Below, piece after piece: positions 32,790 through 46,081 of a stretch of DNA of 64,000 nt. The DNA lies in contig QPMI01000588.1 of assembly GCA_004431415.1 (NCBI GenBank), positions 124,001-188,000 of the forward strand, written 5' to 3'. The position numbers and the translations under genes are program-made. A model generated the notes under the pieces. It did not search any database. It worked only from the letters and a program-made list of their open reading frames with translations, and had not been told where the DNA came from. Numbering within the stretch: position 1 is the first letter of the stretch; the number at the start of each line of letters is the position of its first letter. This DNA is from Cyanophora paradoxa. Lineage: Eukaryota; Glaucocystophyceae; Cyanophorales; Cyanophoraceae.

Positions 32790-35700
32790 TCGGCGCGAAA
32801 TCGCGAAGCCTGAAGGCGGGCAGGTACCTCTACACCGGGGAGGGGTCGGCCTCGTCTGGCATGATCGACAACGGGGAGCTCGGCGGCGGGACGGGCTCGG
32901 CGGGTGGCGGGGCGCTGCTGAACGCAACGAGCGCGCCGCCGGTGCTGGCGGACGAGCCGCTCGTGACGCCGCCGCCGGCGTACGACGCGCTCTCGTTCTA
33001 CGCGACCGAGGGCGGCACCGACGGGACGTGCTTCGGCACGTCGGGTGGGACCGGCTCCTGCGCAGGCTCGGACGCCTCGCCAGCGCTCGCCTCGTCGCTT
33101 GGCGGGACGTACACGCCCATCGACGTCGAGAGCGCGCACTGCTGCTGCCCGCAGGTGCGCCTCCGCCGCTCCTCGCCTCGCCCGATTCCTCCCTGAGCGG
33201 CGAGCAGTACGTGGCGTGCATGCCAGTTGCGGCTTGCGCGGTCTGCAGCGGCGAGTCGCACTACGAGGCCACTTGCGGCGGGCTGTGCGTCTTCCCGGCG
33301 CCGACGGCGACGGCCAGCCCGTCGCCCATGGCCAGCCCCTCTCCAGCCTCGCCCAGCCCGAGCCCGTCGCAGAGCCCCAGCCCCTCCCCAACAATGACGC
33401 CGAGCCCGAGCCCGCTGCCCACGCCGTCGCCCAGCGCTAGCGCTAGCCCGCTGCCCACGCCGTCGCCCACTGCGAGCGCGAGCCCAACGCCGAGCCGCAC
33501 TCCACTCCCCACCCCGGATCCGCTGCCCGGCTCGCGCGGCATCTTCTTCGGCGATTCGCTGGGACTCGCGGACGGAACGCGGATGGCGTCCACGGCATCG
33601 TCGTTCAATTTCGACGGTAGCACCGATCACGGTATGTTTGTCAGTACCGGATTTTCTGCAGAGGGCTGGTGCGTGCTCGTGCCCATCGGGTCTCGCGATT
33701 GCCATCGTTGGGTTAACGTTTGACTCGCGTGTGCAAAGGGTATACTTCATGCCCAGTTTTCATTCGGGAGAGCCGGTATTCTCTTTCATCGGCAAAAACA
33801 AAAACTTCGTGCGCATTGGCCGCAAACGGATTCAAGCAAGGGGGCCTCTGACAGCTGCTGTCGCTTACATTAGACCATCGGAGAGTGCTCGAGCTTCATC
33901 ATTCCTCGAAACCGCAACAACTGCACAGTACGACCGCCCAGTATGCGCATGCATGCCATCCGTTGCTAACTTTCACTCGCCAGTACGTTGCGGGCAAGGT
34001 CACGCTGGCGGTGGCGTACCAGGTCTCAGGCAAGGACGACGTGCTGCCCCTCTTCAGCGGCTCTGCGGCCGTTCCGGTGCGACGGAGTCCATTCATCTTA
34101 AAGCTTGTGATCATGGCGCCGATACTTCTGACCGTCGGACTTCGTGCAGACCGGCGCGTGGGTTCACCTTGCAGTAGTGAGTTTCATCGATCGATCGCGA
34201 TTGGCCGGCTGTCGTCCATTTTGCCTGATTTGCGTTTGGCCCAGGTTCAAGCTGGTGGATGGGAACACATCACTTTCGTGCGTCTAGAATGCAAAACGCT
34301 CCTCCTGGGTCTAATTAAGCGAGCAGCCGGGGGTGTCCATAGACGTGTTCAAGTCAACGTTCAGAGGTTCGCCAGCGCTTCCTCCAATTTCATCGCACCC
34401 CTTAATTACCCGTACAGGTTACATCAACGGGGAGCAAGTAAATTCGATCACTGCCGCAGACAACTCTGTCTTTTCCGCCGGCAGCATTAAAGTGCACCTG
34501 GGAGCCCATGGGACGCAGAGGACGGTGGATGGAAAGCCTGGGCCTCCGTTTCTCAAGCTTGCTGCGCTCGCAGAGTGGGCCCTCTGGGACTCGGCCCTCG
34601 ACAGTTCGGATGTCCGCCACCGAGCGCGAGGGGCAGATGTAGCGTGGAATTACTTCTATACTCCAACGAAAGTCGTCGACTACCCCTGCGACAGCAACGC
34701 CTACTGTCTGAACGTGCGTATTGCCGAAGCTAGCCTACGTGTGATACGTTCCGCCCATGCGTGCTCTATGAGCGCAGCGCACATCGAAGACGCTGCAAGA
34801 CACGTCGGGCGGAGGCCATCCGGCGTCGATCATTGGCGACGTCACTTTCCTGAACGCAAGCTGCCTGCACGCGATGTCGGCCCCCGTGGTTAACGTTAGG
34901 CCGGAGGCGCCAGTGCCGCTGCCTGGGAGACGGGGCATCTTCTTCGGCGGAATTCCCGGAGCCGGATATATATATACAGCAACGACAACAAAAAGTACGC
35001 GAAAACGGGGTTTTTCTCCTGGTCAGGCAGCTCCAACGGAATTAGCTTCGAAGGCCGGTGCGGAAAGAAAAAGCATATTCGCACTTTACAGAGAGCTAAT
35101 TGTCGGCCCGAACAGGGTATACTTCACGCCAGGCAACCATACTATAGAAACCCTCGTCCAAATCTCGTCGAATTATGGTCGTGAATTTGTACGCCACTGT
35201 TTGCCCGTCTGTGATCACGATCGATCATCGATATCGTCGAACTGATCATGATGGCTTCCTACAGTCTCTCTCCGAGCCGTCGCTATACGGGCAACCAATC
35301 GGGTTTTTCGTGCCCCGTGCGTTCGTCTTAGGAATTATCGAATCTTCATGACGCTCCTGCTGACTGCAATTCGTCTCGTCCGAAAGTCCGCGGAAGGAAA
35401 GGTGGCGCTTGCCGCGTTGACGGGCTCTACAGCTGAAGGCTTGCTGCCCATCTTCTGTGGCGCATCGGGCGTGCCGGTACGTCTTTATTCGCGGCATCCT
35501 TGTGTTAAGCACTGACAAACCTGAATCTCGAAACACTTAGACGGGCGCCTGGCAGCACATCGCCGTCGTACGTCATCTGATTGATCGCCGCTATATGAGA
35601 GTAATTGACCGCTCCGCAGACCTTCGATGCAGACAATTCAACGTTGCGCGGCTTCATCAACGGCACCAACGTAGCGATCGTAAACGTTACGCTGCCTTGG

Positions 35701-38700
35701 CGAACTGGCTTTGATGCGAATCCATCGATGACCGTTCTTCTGGGATCAGCTGGATTCGGTCAAATCGGCTGGCTAAGATTCACGGCGATGGCCGGATGGA
35801 CGATCTGGGAGCGCGAGCTCTCGGGGGCGGACATCCTCAACCGCTTCAGCGGAGCCTCCTTGCCTGACATCTACTCAAAGTTAGTCGAATTCCCGGCTGA
35901 CAACGTCGACTACTGCCTAACCGTGCGCCCCCCCCCCCACCCCACCCCCCCCCACCCACCCCCCCCTCCCCTCCCCTCCTCTCCCCTCCCTCCCCCAATT
36001 GCAATCTCCGCGCCTTGCCTGTTCAATCACTTGGGTCGGCTAATCACCGTGCAGCCGAACACCACGGTGCTGCGGGACACGTCAGGGCATGAACGAGCGG
36101 CGACGCTCGTGGGAGACATCGTGTTCATCAGCAGGGACTGCTCTCCAACGCCAAGCCCGAAGCCGACCGAGACGCCGAGCCCAAGCCCGTCGCCGACAGA
36201 GACGCCGAGCCCAAGCCCGTCGCCGACAGAGACGCCGAGCCCAAGCCCGTCGCCGACAGAGACGCCGAGCCCAAGCCCGTCGCCAAGTCCCAGTCCGTCG
36301 CCGGCCGCGGAGCCCTTGCCACTAGCTCATGCTGGAGGACTAGGCAAGCTTCAAGCTTGTCTTTTTTGCGCAATCGTCCGACGGTCGTATCGGCCCGTGA
36401 CTTGTGAGCAGGGATCTACTTTGGACCCAATGGAGGCTATGCTAGCACCCCAAGCATGAATTGGGCGGGCGTGAACAGCTCTACCGGCGGATTCACGGTG
36501 GAAGGATGGTTTGCATATATTTCCTTCATATTTTTGAGCCTCTACGTATACAGCTTGGATCAACCTTCCTCTTCAGGGTCTACTTTGTTCCAGGTAACCA
36601 TTCTGGCGAGGTGGTCTTCTCGTTCCGCAAGGGGGGTGCCGGGGACAATGCCCCCTACACTTTTGTGAGCTGCTGTTTGCCTTCGTGCGCACCGTGTACA
36701 TTTATCCTGTGGCGCAGACTATAGCCGAGTGCTCTTTCTTCACAATGGCCGCCGGCCGCCGGCATTCTTGCACCGTGCGCTTCGAAGTCCGACATGAATT
36801 TGCTGGGATCAGTCTCATCTCGATGCGCCGCAGGATGCGGCTGACAAAGTCTCTCTCGCTGTGGGCATCGACACACCGGCAGGCGCCGGCGGGAACGACG
36901 TGCTACCCCTGTTCAGCGACGCATCGGGCGTGAACGTGCGCATCCAGCCGCACGCCGCCACATCGATGCGCGCACGTCTGACCAGTACAGGCGCAAACAG
37001 AAGGGGAGCTGGAATCACATCGCCGTGGTGCGTCGAAGCTCATCAGCGCTGCCGGTCGTCGCGATCGATCCTAACCGTGCACGTGCATGCTTCGTAGGTT
37101 TTCGTCGACAGTGCTTTTTCCACCTCGGTTGAGGGCTACCGGAACGGCGAGCTGAGAACGACAATGTCCGTGGGTGGTGTGAAACAGAATTACGACTCCG
37201 CGTCCATAGAGGCTTTCTTGGGGGACCATTCGGTCGGTAGCAAGGGCACTGCGCTGGCGGATTGGGCAATGTGGGAGGGCCCGCTTTCCGCCTCCGTGGT
37301 TTCGAGTCGCGCCCAAATGACCGACTATTCAACAACCATTCCGCAACTCTTCCATTACGCAACGGACTCGTGCGGCGTGCGTTCACGATTTGACCCCCCA
37401 CGAGCGCTCTTCATGCTCCAGCGCAGACGATTTCGGCGACTCTGGCGGACACGTCGACTTCCGGGCACGAGTACACGGCGACACTCGTCGGAGACTTTAA
37501 GTGGCTCTTCACGGAATCTGGATGCGTCATCCGGAGGCGCGCCATGCGGCAGCTGGCTTCGTCCGCGCAAGACGGGCTTGTCCACGACGCCGTCAACTGG
37601 TAATTCGGCCTCGCTTATCACACGCGTGCGATCGCGAGTCTTTCTGATCATGAACGCCTACGCTTAGGTACATGCCGACGTACAGCCTGCGCTACTGCCC
37701 GGCTTCTGGGGCTCTCCTCCTGCCGCTCGACGCGTTCGCCCCACCGTCCGCCGCCGCCAATTCGCCCCTCTTCCGCTTGTTCCTCCCCGACGGGTACTCC
37801 ACGAACCCGTTCCCCATGTATGCCCCCGCGCTCCAGAAGGCGTGGGCGGTCGCATACCCCCCCGCGCCTGTCGTCCAAGCGATGGTGGCCGACCCCCGCG
37901 AGGACCCCCTGGACCCGTCCTCGTTTGCGCGCCTTCACGCCATCGTTCGCTTCCCGCTCTTCCCGGCGGCGGCCGCGCTGGGCCTCTCGGCCGACGAGGT
38001 CGCCCTCCTCTCGAACGCGTCGCTGCGCGGCGACATTCCCATCGCCGGCGCCGTGCGCCACCTGACGCTCCGCCTGACGTGGCTCGTGCACCCGCCCGTC
38101 GCGGACGGCGCCGCGGCCGCCGGCGACGGCGGGCGCGGCCGCGCGGACCTCTCGGCGGCCGACCTGCTGCACAACGTGTCCATCCGATCCGACGATGCGT
38201 TCATCGCCCAGAACGCTGCCCCGCGGTACGCCTCGTCGGGCCACGGCGCGCTGGAGGGCCGGTTCGTCGAGGGCGCCAGGTTCGGCTTCTACGTCGTGGG
38301 CGACACCGTCCTCCGCTTCCGGTCCGCTTATCGAAGCATCTGCTGAGCGCTCCGCCGCTGAACGGTGCGTCGAGCAGGCGTCCGAGCGCCGCGGACCGGA
38401 GCGCGATGGGCGGGGCGTTCGCGGGCGAGTTCCGCCTGACAGAGGCCGCCGGATGGGCGCCCTCGCGCGACCTCTGGTACAGCGTCGGCGCGGCCACCGT
38501 GCAGGACGGAGCGCTCTTCGTCGCCCGCGAGGTCCGACAGAGTCGGAAGGAGAGATGGAGAGATGGGGAGGGCGCAGCCTGAGCTCCGCGCAGGTTATGT
38601 CGGCCCCGGACGGCCCCGGCCTCCCTTCGGACCGCTTGGACGCCGACTACACCGTCCGCTCGCGTTTCCATTCCGCATACGCATCTGCCCGAGCTCGAGG

Positions 38701-41700
38701 GCCGACCGCGCTTGCAGGGGCGCAAGGTCGACTTCTCGGCGCCCTTCGCCACCGCCGCGCATCTCGTGAAGCTTGCCGGCGCCGATGACGAGTCCGTCGG
38801 CCGCGCCGTCGTGCTCCGCGGCTTCACGCCCGGCGTCCGGTGCGCCGCCCGCCGATTCGATTCGACGCTTCCCCCTCTCCAACGCTTTAAAATTTGCAGG
38901 GGCGTTCTGGCGCCGGAGGGCGCGCCGCCGGCGGGCGCACCCGTCGGGTCCGGGTCGCGCCGCCTCTTCTTCTACACTCAGAAGAAGTTCGCCGCCTCTC
39001 TGCTTCGCGACCTCTTGAGCTCAGCGTCCGCCGCAGCCCCGAGGTCGTCGCTGTTACGACGGACTGCCCCGCCGGCTCCCGCTTCGCCCTCGCCTCCGGG
39101 GCCTGCGTCGCCCTGCCCGGCGGCCACGCCTCCTCGCGCCACGGGCGAGCACAGGCTTTGCTCAAACCTTATCGGAAGCGGCTGAGGGGTCGCCGCAGGC
39201 TGCTCACGCTGGAGGAGGCGGACGTCTGCCCGCCCAACACGTTCGCCCCGCCGGGCAGCGTCCGCTGCGCGCCGTGCAGGCACCCGATCCCCTCCCTCCT
39301 CCCGTCCTCTCCTCACCGCGCGCCGCCGAAGGCGCGGGACCTTCTCCGCCAACGCGAGCTCGGCGTGCAGCCCTTGTCCCCAGAACACGTTCGGTCTCCT
39401 CGACGGCGCCGGCTGCACCCCCTGGTGAGCCCTGTAATCTGCATGTTGGAAAGGAGACTCTCTGGCTCAAGTGCTTCTCGCCAGCCCGAGCAACTCGTAC
39501 ACGCCGGCGCTGGGGTGGGCCACCGAGTGTCCCGTCTGCCCCGCAGGCCAGTTCTTGTCGACGATCACGGGCCAGCGACTTTGCCTCGCTTGTCCGCCCT
39601 CCGAGTTCTCGGCCGGAGGCGCGGTCGAAGGCTGCACCGCCTGCCCGGCCGGGTTCGTCCCGACTCAGGCAGCAGATTCCTGCAAACCGTGTCCGGTCCG
39701 CACCCGACTCATCCTAGACCTTGATTCTAGACCTGCATTCCGAATTTCGGCCGAGGTCGGCGCGCAGACGGGCACGTTCCAGGCGGCAGCCAAGGGCCCT
39801 TGCCAGCAGTGCCCCCTTGGAACGGCCGCGCTCACTGAAGGAACGGTCGGTCGATGCGAGCGCTGCGCCGTCGGATGTGCGGCCCTTTCTTTCGCCACCG
39901 CACGGCGAGCATAACATTTTCGCAGCTTACCCGTCCGACGACGGCCGCGAGTGCATCCCGTGCGTCGATCGCGACGTCCCTGCGAAACCTCGCTCTTCCG
40001 CTATTTCTGATCTTTTCTCGATGCGCAGCTGCGCCGAGGGCACGTACATGAAGATCCGCGGCGGCGTTTGCGACGTCTGCCCCGAGAACTCGATCGCGGC
40101 GGAGCGGGGTCAGGGCTCCAACTGCACGGTATCCGCTGTGCCCTTTCTTCCCTCCGCTTCAAGCCGGTGCTGAGATTTTGCGCAGGCCTGCCCCCCCGGA
40201 ACGGTCTCCTGCTGACCTCCGACTTCGATCCCTGATCATGAGTTCGTTGCTGCTGACTTCTGCTCGCGATCAGGTCTCCTCCGCCGACCGCCGCTCATGC
40301 ATGAGGTCCGCCCCGAAATCGAACCCATTTTAAAGTTTCGCTGTGCATACGCCTCCGATCCGCCTGACTCGATTCCAGCTGCCCGCCCGCGCAATACCGC
40401 TCCGCGTCCCTCTCCTCGTGCACGCGCTGCCCCGAGGTGCGGCCCTCACTTTGCCCACCCTGCTGTCTCCAATTCGACCCGTGAACCCCAGGGCACCTAC
40501 GCGGAGGGGTACGGCTCGGCGGAGTGCACGCACTGCCTGCCGGGCTTCGTCTCGCGGCCGGACCGCCTCGGCTGCTCCCGTGCCGCCCCTCCTTCCTCGG
40601 CTGCGCGCCGTCCTCCCCTTCACGCACCGGACCGCAGCGTGCCCCGCGGGGACGGCCCCCGGCGCCAACCGCACCTGCGCCGCCTGTCCCCCCCGCACGT
40701 ACGCCGACGCGGCCGCCACGGCGTCGTGCAAGGCCTGCCCGAGGTCCCTAGAATCCATTTCCTTAGTCACTAGCGTCAGTCGACGTCTCAGCGCGCCCGC
40801 AGCGGCTACGAGTCGAGTGGTGACGCCCACTCGTGCGTCGCCTGCCGCGCCGGTGCGCTCCCCGCCCTCTCGTCGCGACCTGCACCCCGTCCCGCCTCAT
40901 TTAATTTCCGCCGCAGGCTGGCACCTGCCGTTCGGGGCATCCACCTGCGCCGAGTGCCCCGCCAACTCCATCTCTGCTGATGCGGCCTCCACTTCGTGCT
41001 CCGTGCGCCCCTCGCTCGCCTTAGACTCCTTTGCCGGCCGTTCACACGGTTCCGCAGCCGTGCCGGGAGGGCTACGTCAGCAGTCCGGACCGCACGCAGT
41101 GTTGGCCGTGCTCTGCAGGTTGTCGCACTTCGCCTCTTAAGCTTTAAGCTTGCGTCAAAGTCTCGCATCTCTGACGCGCGCGCTTCATGATCAGGCACGT
41201 TCCGCAACGCAACGGGCCTTACGTGCACGCCCTGTCCGTGGGGCACCTTCTCCGCCTCGCCCGCCTCCGTCTCCTGCACTCCGGTCGGCCGCTCTCCGCC
41301 CGCCCGCCTCCGCTCTTCGTTAACCGCGCCGCAGTGCGGGGCCGGAGAGCTGTGCCCCCTCGCCTCCAGCGAGCCCCTGGAAGCCGTCGTCGACGAGGAC
41401 TTCGAGTGGGCGGAGCTCGAGGAGGCGGCCGAGGGAGGGGTGGCGCGCGCCGCCCGCGCCCGCCGGCGGCTGCGCGAGTCCGGAGCGGCGCGCCGCGGCC
41501 TGCGCTCGCACGCCCGGGAGACGGAGAGCGTGCTCGTCAACGTCCGCCGCGCGGCGCTCCGGATCCTTTGTCACACACCCGCTGACGCTCTCGGGCAGTA
41601 CGGGAACCTCAACTGCACGGTCAGCGAGCCCTCCATCAAGGACGAGACGGACGCGGTGGGCCCCTCTGCTCGCGCGCTTCGATGTGTGGTCGCGATCGCT

Positions 41701-44109
41701 TGATTCGCCCATCGCAGAACCGCGTCCTTGCGGACCGCTTCATCATTCTGGGGAGCGCCTGCCTGGCCGGGTCCGATCTAAATCTGCAGGCCGCCATCGA
41801 TGAGCCGCGAATATTCATGTGACCTCCGCGCAGCATGCTCTTCGTGGGGATCGTCTTCTACGTCTGGATCTACCTGATCCCGCGCCACCTCGCCCACATG
41901 TCCATGCGCGAGCGGGCCGGCAAGGTCCTATCATTAATATTTCCAGCCGGCTGCACCCTTTTATTCTCTCCTCTAACTGTGGCTCAGGTCGCGTGGCTGC
42001 ACTACTTCTACCGCGACGACGATACCGCCCCGCGCACCATCAGGCAACTCGAGCTCCCTCCTCGCGTGTGGCTTCGAGATGACCCGGGACCTCCTCACGC
42101 GTGGGGCGCAGCGGGGCCTTCTTCACGGTCCTGGGCGCGACGGCCGTGGCTGTGGCCGTCTCCTTCGTCGTGGCGCAGCAGGCGACCGCGAACTTCATGG
42201 TCACGCAGGTCCCCCGATCTGACCGCCTCTGATCCCGACGCCCGCTGCCCCCTGGCCACGGTGACGTTGGCGTTGGGGCCGGGCAGAGTCTGAACCCCGG
42301 GGTGAGCCCGACGCTCGCGAGCATCGCCGGCGAGTTCGGCGTCGCCGTCGCGTTCCGCGGCTACCCGGGGCCCTGCGTCGCCCCGGCCAGCGGCGGCGCC
42401 GCCTCCGCCAGCTCCGCCGACGCCCGCGTCGCCCTCACCGGTGCCCACATCCCTGCTTCTACTCGGACAGAATCTGAAACCGCGCAGGCATCGCCGCGAC
42501 GTCTGCGGCGGCTGCAACGGCGATGACGCTGCAGGCGGCACCCGGCGCCGGCAAGACCTGCACCGTCCGCTGGTCCTGCACCTCCTGCCGCGTCTCGAGC
42601 TTCGAGTCCGGCGGCGGCACCTCCGTCGAAGTCGAGCTCGCGCCGCCCTTCTCCTTCCCCCTCTCTTTGGCCATGGCCGCCTCTGTCCAGTTCGTCGTAA
42701 AGGTAGTCGACCTTTCTTCGTCCTGTGTTTCTATCCATCTTAGACGGCGGCAGCTCCCCGGCGGTACGAGCGTGAACGGCTCGGCGACGCCGGCGGCGGC
42801 CGAGCGGCTCTTCCGCGGCGAGACGGCCGCGCGCCTGCCGGTGACGCTGACGGCGATGCACTTCGCACCTGCCGGCGACGCTGACGGCCTTGCGCGCTTC
42901 AAGGTTCGAATTCGCCGCAGTTTCTCGGACAGACGTGCGCTGCGACTGACGGGGCGCATGCGCAGCCCGGGGCGATGGCGGTCGACAACGCGGCGGCGGA
43001 GGTGGGCGAAGCCACCTTTGAGCCCCTCTCCCGCCCCCAGGCGCGCCCCTCGAGCTCCCAAGTGCACCGGTAGATTTGTTTGATTTCGGCTGACGTCGAC
43101 GCGCGCCGCGCGGCAGAACCGGGTCGCGTTCCGCGTCGACTTCGCGATCGCCCCCAACTACGTCCTCGTCGACCGCAAGACCAAGAACGTGCGCCCGCTC
43201 GCCGATTTCATTTCATTTCAAGTTCCCTCCGTTTGATTCAGCGTCCCTCAGTCCGTGCTGGACTTCCTGTCGGGCCTCTACGCCCTGGGCCTCGCCGCCT
43301 TCGAAGTTGTCGCCCAGGTCCGTCCTTTGAGTTCCGAGGTTCGGCTAAACTGACTTAGCTTCGCTCGCGTTCAGCTCCTGGCTTTGTACGTCGTCCTCAT
43401 CAGGGTCCTCCGGGTCCGTCGGCGTCACGCGGCCGTCGCCTTAAAGCTTATAATTAGCTTGTCGGCTCTGACGCCCGCGCAGAGGCGGAAGATGGTGACG
43501 GTGCGGGAGACGGAGGAGGACTTCGAGGGGGCGGACCAGGACGAGGACGCCTCGGTCACGGCGTTCAGGGGCGTCGGGCCGGGGGCCTTCGCGCCGGGGG
43601 AGAGCGGCAAGGGCGCGGCGGGGCTCCAGCGCCGCAAGTCGGACGGCCACCTAAGCGTGTCCTCGAACCCTCCGGCGGCGTCGCCGAGGCGGGCGCGCGA
43701 CCGGCGCGCCTCGACTTCGGACGCGGACCGGGACGCGCCGGCCGGCCATGGCCAGCGGCCGCAGCGGGACGAGCTGCCCGCGCCCCCGCTGCTGGTGCAC
43801 GTGGCGGTCTCAGAGGAGGGCACGGGGGCGGCGCCTTCCGTCTTCCAGCCCCCGACGATGCTCTCCCTGCAGACCGACCCCGACAGCGAGCTCGCCGGTG
43901 CCGCGGCGCTCCCGCCCTGCGACACGCCGACGGACGTCGACAGAAGGACGCCGGCGCCAGCGCCGCAGCAGGGCGGCTCGGCCCCCACCAGGTGTCCTCC
44001 TGCTCGTGCGGAGGAAAGCCACCCCGGCTCCGGCCAACACCTCAGCCCGCCGGCACCAGCGGCTGCGGCTGGGCATGGACGCAGAGAGCCGGTGGAGGTC
44101 GTGCTGTGA
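32790..44109 (+). CDS. giant multidomain surface protein: LamG-like repeats, Cys-rich repeats, membrane-anchored C-terminus
   Basis: Plus-strand exons with short introns encode, in order: an N-terminal Cys-containing region ([32 protein letters not shown]-like), a Pro-Ser-Pro linker (33294-33510), three concanavalin/LamG-like modules (33530-34720, 34905-35930, 36410-37380), and a beta-rich region (37670-38560). Each LamG-like module shows (R)GIFFG or IYFGPNG, RVYF-P-NHSGE, GAW-HIAVV and a WALWDSALD / WTIWERELS / WAMWEGPLS segment. Next come ten or more Cys-rich GCC2/GCC3 or TNFR-like repeats (39060-41230; for example [20 protein letters not shown]), hydrophobic segments ([15 protein letters not shown] near 41837; [18 protein letters not shown] near 42130; [12 protein letters not shown] near 43377), and a disordered cytoplasmic tail ending at 44109. 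This architecture occurs in large adhesion/receptor-like proteins of stramenopiles. Exon borders are approximate, and more than one gene is possible. Confidence 0.6.
33294..33522 (+). repeat. Pro-Ser/Thr linker-coding repeat 1
   Basis: Encodes about 75 residues of (S/T/A)-P-(S/T)-P type between the N-terminal Cys region and the first LamG-like module. A flexible extracellular spacer, probably heavily O-glycosylated. Confidence 0.75.
35927..35996. repeat. poly-C/CCCA tract, likely intronic
   Basis: Nearly pure C with a few A/T, directly after the coding string VDYCLTV of the second LamG-like module. It fits the pyrimidine-rich part of an intron. Confidence 0.7.
36147..36309 (+). repeat. Pro-Ser/Thr linker-coding tandem repeat 2 (30-nt unit)
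   Basis: Four near-identical 30-nt units encode [10 protein letters not shown] between the second and third LamG-like modules. Exact repeats at DNA level indicate recent expansion. Confidence 0.85.
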
Positions 44110-46081
44110 CCTTCCTCGGGACTCCGAGGCTCTTTACCAAGTTATCCAGAGCAAGTACTAGTATCAAGCTTTAAGCAGCCTATTCTATAGCTAACTTTAC
44201 ATTAGCGTTATCGCCGCACGTCCGGACGTTGTGCGTAGCTATATATATATAGGGGCTTTTTCGCCGAATTCGAATTCAAACCGATCATCGAATTGCTTTA
44301 GTGCAAGTGTGCGTAGTGGCACGTGTGCGTAAGACCGCAAAATGCAGGATTATTTTTGATTATTCTCTAATGTATCGCGATCGATATCGGGTTCATTGCA
44401 TCTTTGCTCGAGAGCCGGCCGCGGGCCGGGGATTTTCGCGCCCTCCAGAATTCCGCGTGGATCCCGGAAGGAAACTGATTAAACAACCGAATTCGAACAA
44501 GCTTGAAAGGGGGGTATACGTAGCGCGCAGTGAAGGCCCGGCGGCTTGAGGGCCATGGAGCTCACCCCCTTCGAGTTCGAATTCCAGGGGGCCCGGTCCA
44601 CCGCGTACGCTACGGGGCCGACGGGGCCCGGCTCGAGCGGGGTCTCCTGGCGGCGGCGGGGGCGCGCGGCGTGTTACGTCGTATGCGCGCAAGGCGTAGA
44701 CGAACTTCGGAAGATTTGTGCGAGCCGGAAGTGCCAAAATTAGCCGAGTCGCCAGTTTCGCGGCCAAGCGGGATCGAACCCGTGGCCCCACGTTAATTGC
44801 GGAAATTGCGCAAGGCCCTCACGTTAATTGCGTTGATTGCGCAAGAGTCGTCATCGGGCGCGTGCCAGATTATTCCCGGCGGCCAGATATATAGGGAACC
44901 CCCCCGGCCACGCCGAAAAAAGAGGGAATATTAGGCCGGCCCTCCCGAGGTAGAGCCAGTTGCTTGCCCGACCGCACGGACGCAACCGCGCCCGTGCGGC
45001 CGCACCTCTAAATAAATCGCGAGAATAGCCTCGCGACCCACCCTCCCGCACCTCTCCGACCTCAGGGCCTGGGCGGCGGCCTGGCTCGGAGCTGAATTAA
45101 ATTGCGGTGATCCGAATTTCGGACTTTTCCGAGTTCGGCAGAATAAACTTTAACCGTGTTTTTCAAAAAATCGGCCTGTCAAAAACAAGCCAACTTCGGT
45201 ATATCGAAGCTGAAGGCTTGTCGGGAGTTCCTGGCAAGAGCTGAGGTGTACGCCAAGTTCCAGTTCTTGGCTACGGCTCAGCAACTTGAGCATGGTTTGG
45301 GCCCGGCGGGCTCCGCCCCCCGGCCCACCAATGAACTCCTGCCTAAGTCTCAGACCGCTGCACTTACCAGCGGTCGCTGTACCCCACCTAGGCCTCTCCC
45401 AAGAGGCCCGCACGGCACCCTCAGGCGCCGGGCTCGGGGTACAGCAATTCTAGACTCGCAGTAGCTCGCTAGAAAAAATGCACACGATGTGGACCCCTGG
45501 GGAAGCATCAGCCAGTATCCTCGGCTAGAGAGTGCACGTGCAAGGAAACCGTGACCACACGGGGATTGCCTCTCCGGTTCGCGCCGCGAACCGTGCTCCC
45601 CTCTCACAATCAGCTCGAGATAGCTAGATGCTCGAGTTGAAGTGAATCAATAAATTACATACCCTGAGCGCTCGGCGGGAAAAAAGCACGAGAGGCCCCG
45701 CATAAAGCGCCTGTGGCACCGCCCGCCGCGGCGCCACCGGTACCTCCGGCCTCGTCCTCGGCAACGGCGACTCAGTGACTGCTTCGAGGTCGGCCGCCGG
45801 TGATTGCGGATAAGACCAATATGAAGTGTTTCGAATTCTCTCTCGGTTGTATCCATGTTAAGCTGCAGCTGCGGCTGGGCTGCAGCTGGGCCCTCGAGCT
45901 CCTGCAGCCTCCTCCCCCCGCCTCGCCTTTACCAGATAGACCTGGCAAGTACCTGCAGCTGGCCTAACAAGATAAAACTGGCAAGTTGTGCTATTTACAC
46001 CCGGGACCCCCATGCCTACGACGGCCCGGCCCCGCCGCGTTCCCACTCCGCACCGCCGCCTTCGCTGCTGGTTTGCCCGGA
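44110..46081. other. intergenic region, no gene recognised
   Basis: Separates the giant plus-strand gene from the 3' end of the minus-strand F-box/LRR gene (tail to tail). It contains a two-copy repeat CACGTTAATTGCG...ATTGCGCAAG (about 44792-44846). On the minus strand next to it is a tRNA B-box-like GGGTTCGATCCC (about 44765-44780), without a full tRNA. Frames at 44520-44800 and 45150-45460 are not convincing. Confidence 0.55.

Noticed and set aside
44748-44793. tRNA-like sequence on the minus strand (GGGTTCGATCCC)
   Set aside because: Only a T-arm/B-box resemblance. There is no matching 5' half, anticodon arm or paired acceptor stem, so it is at most a SINE or tRNA remnant.
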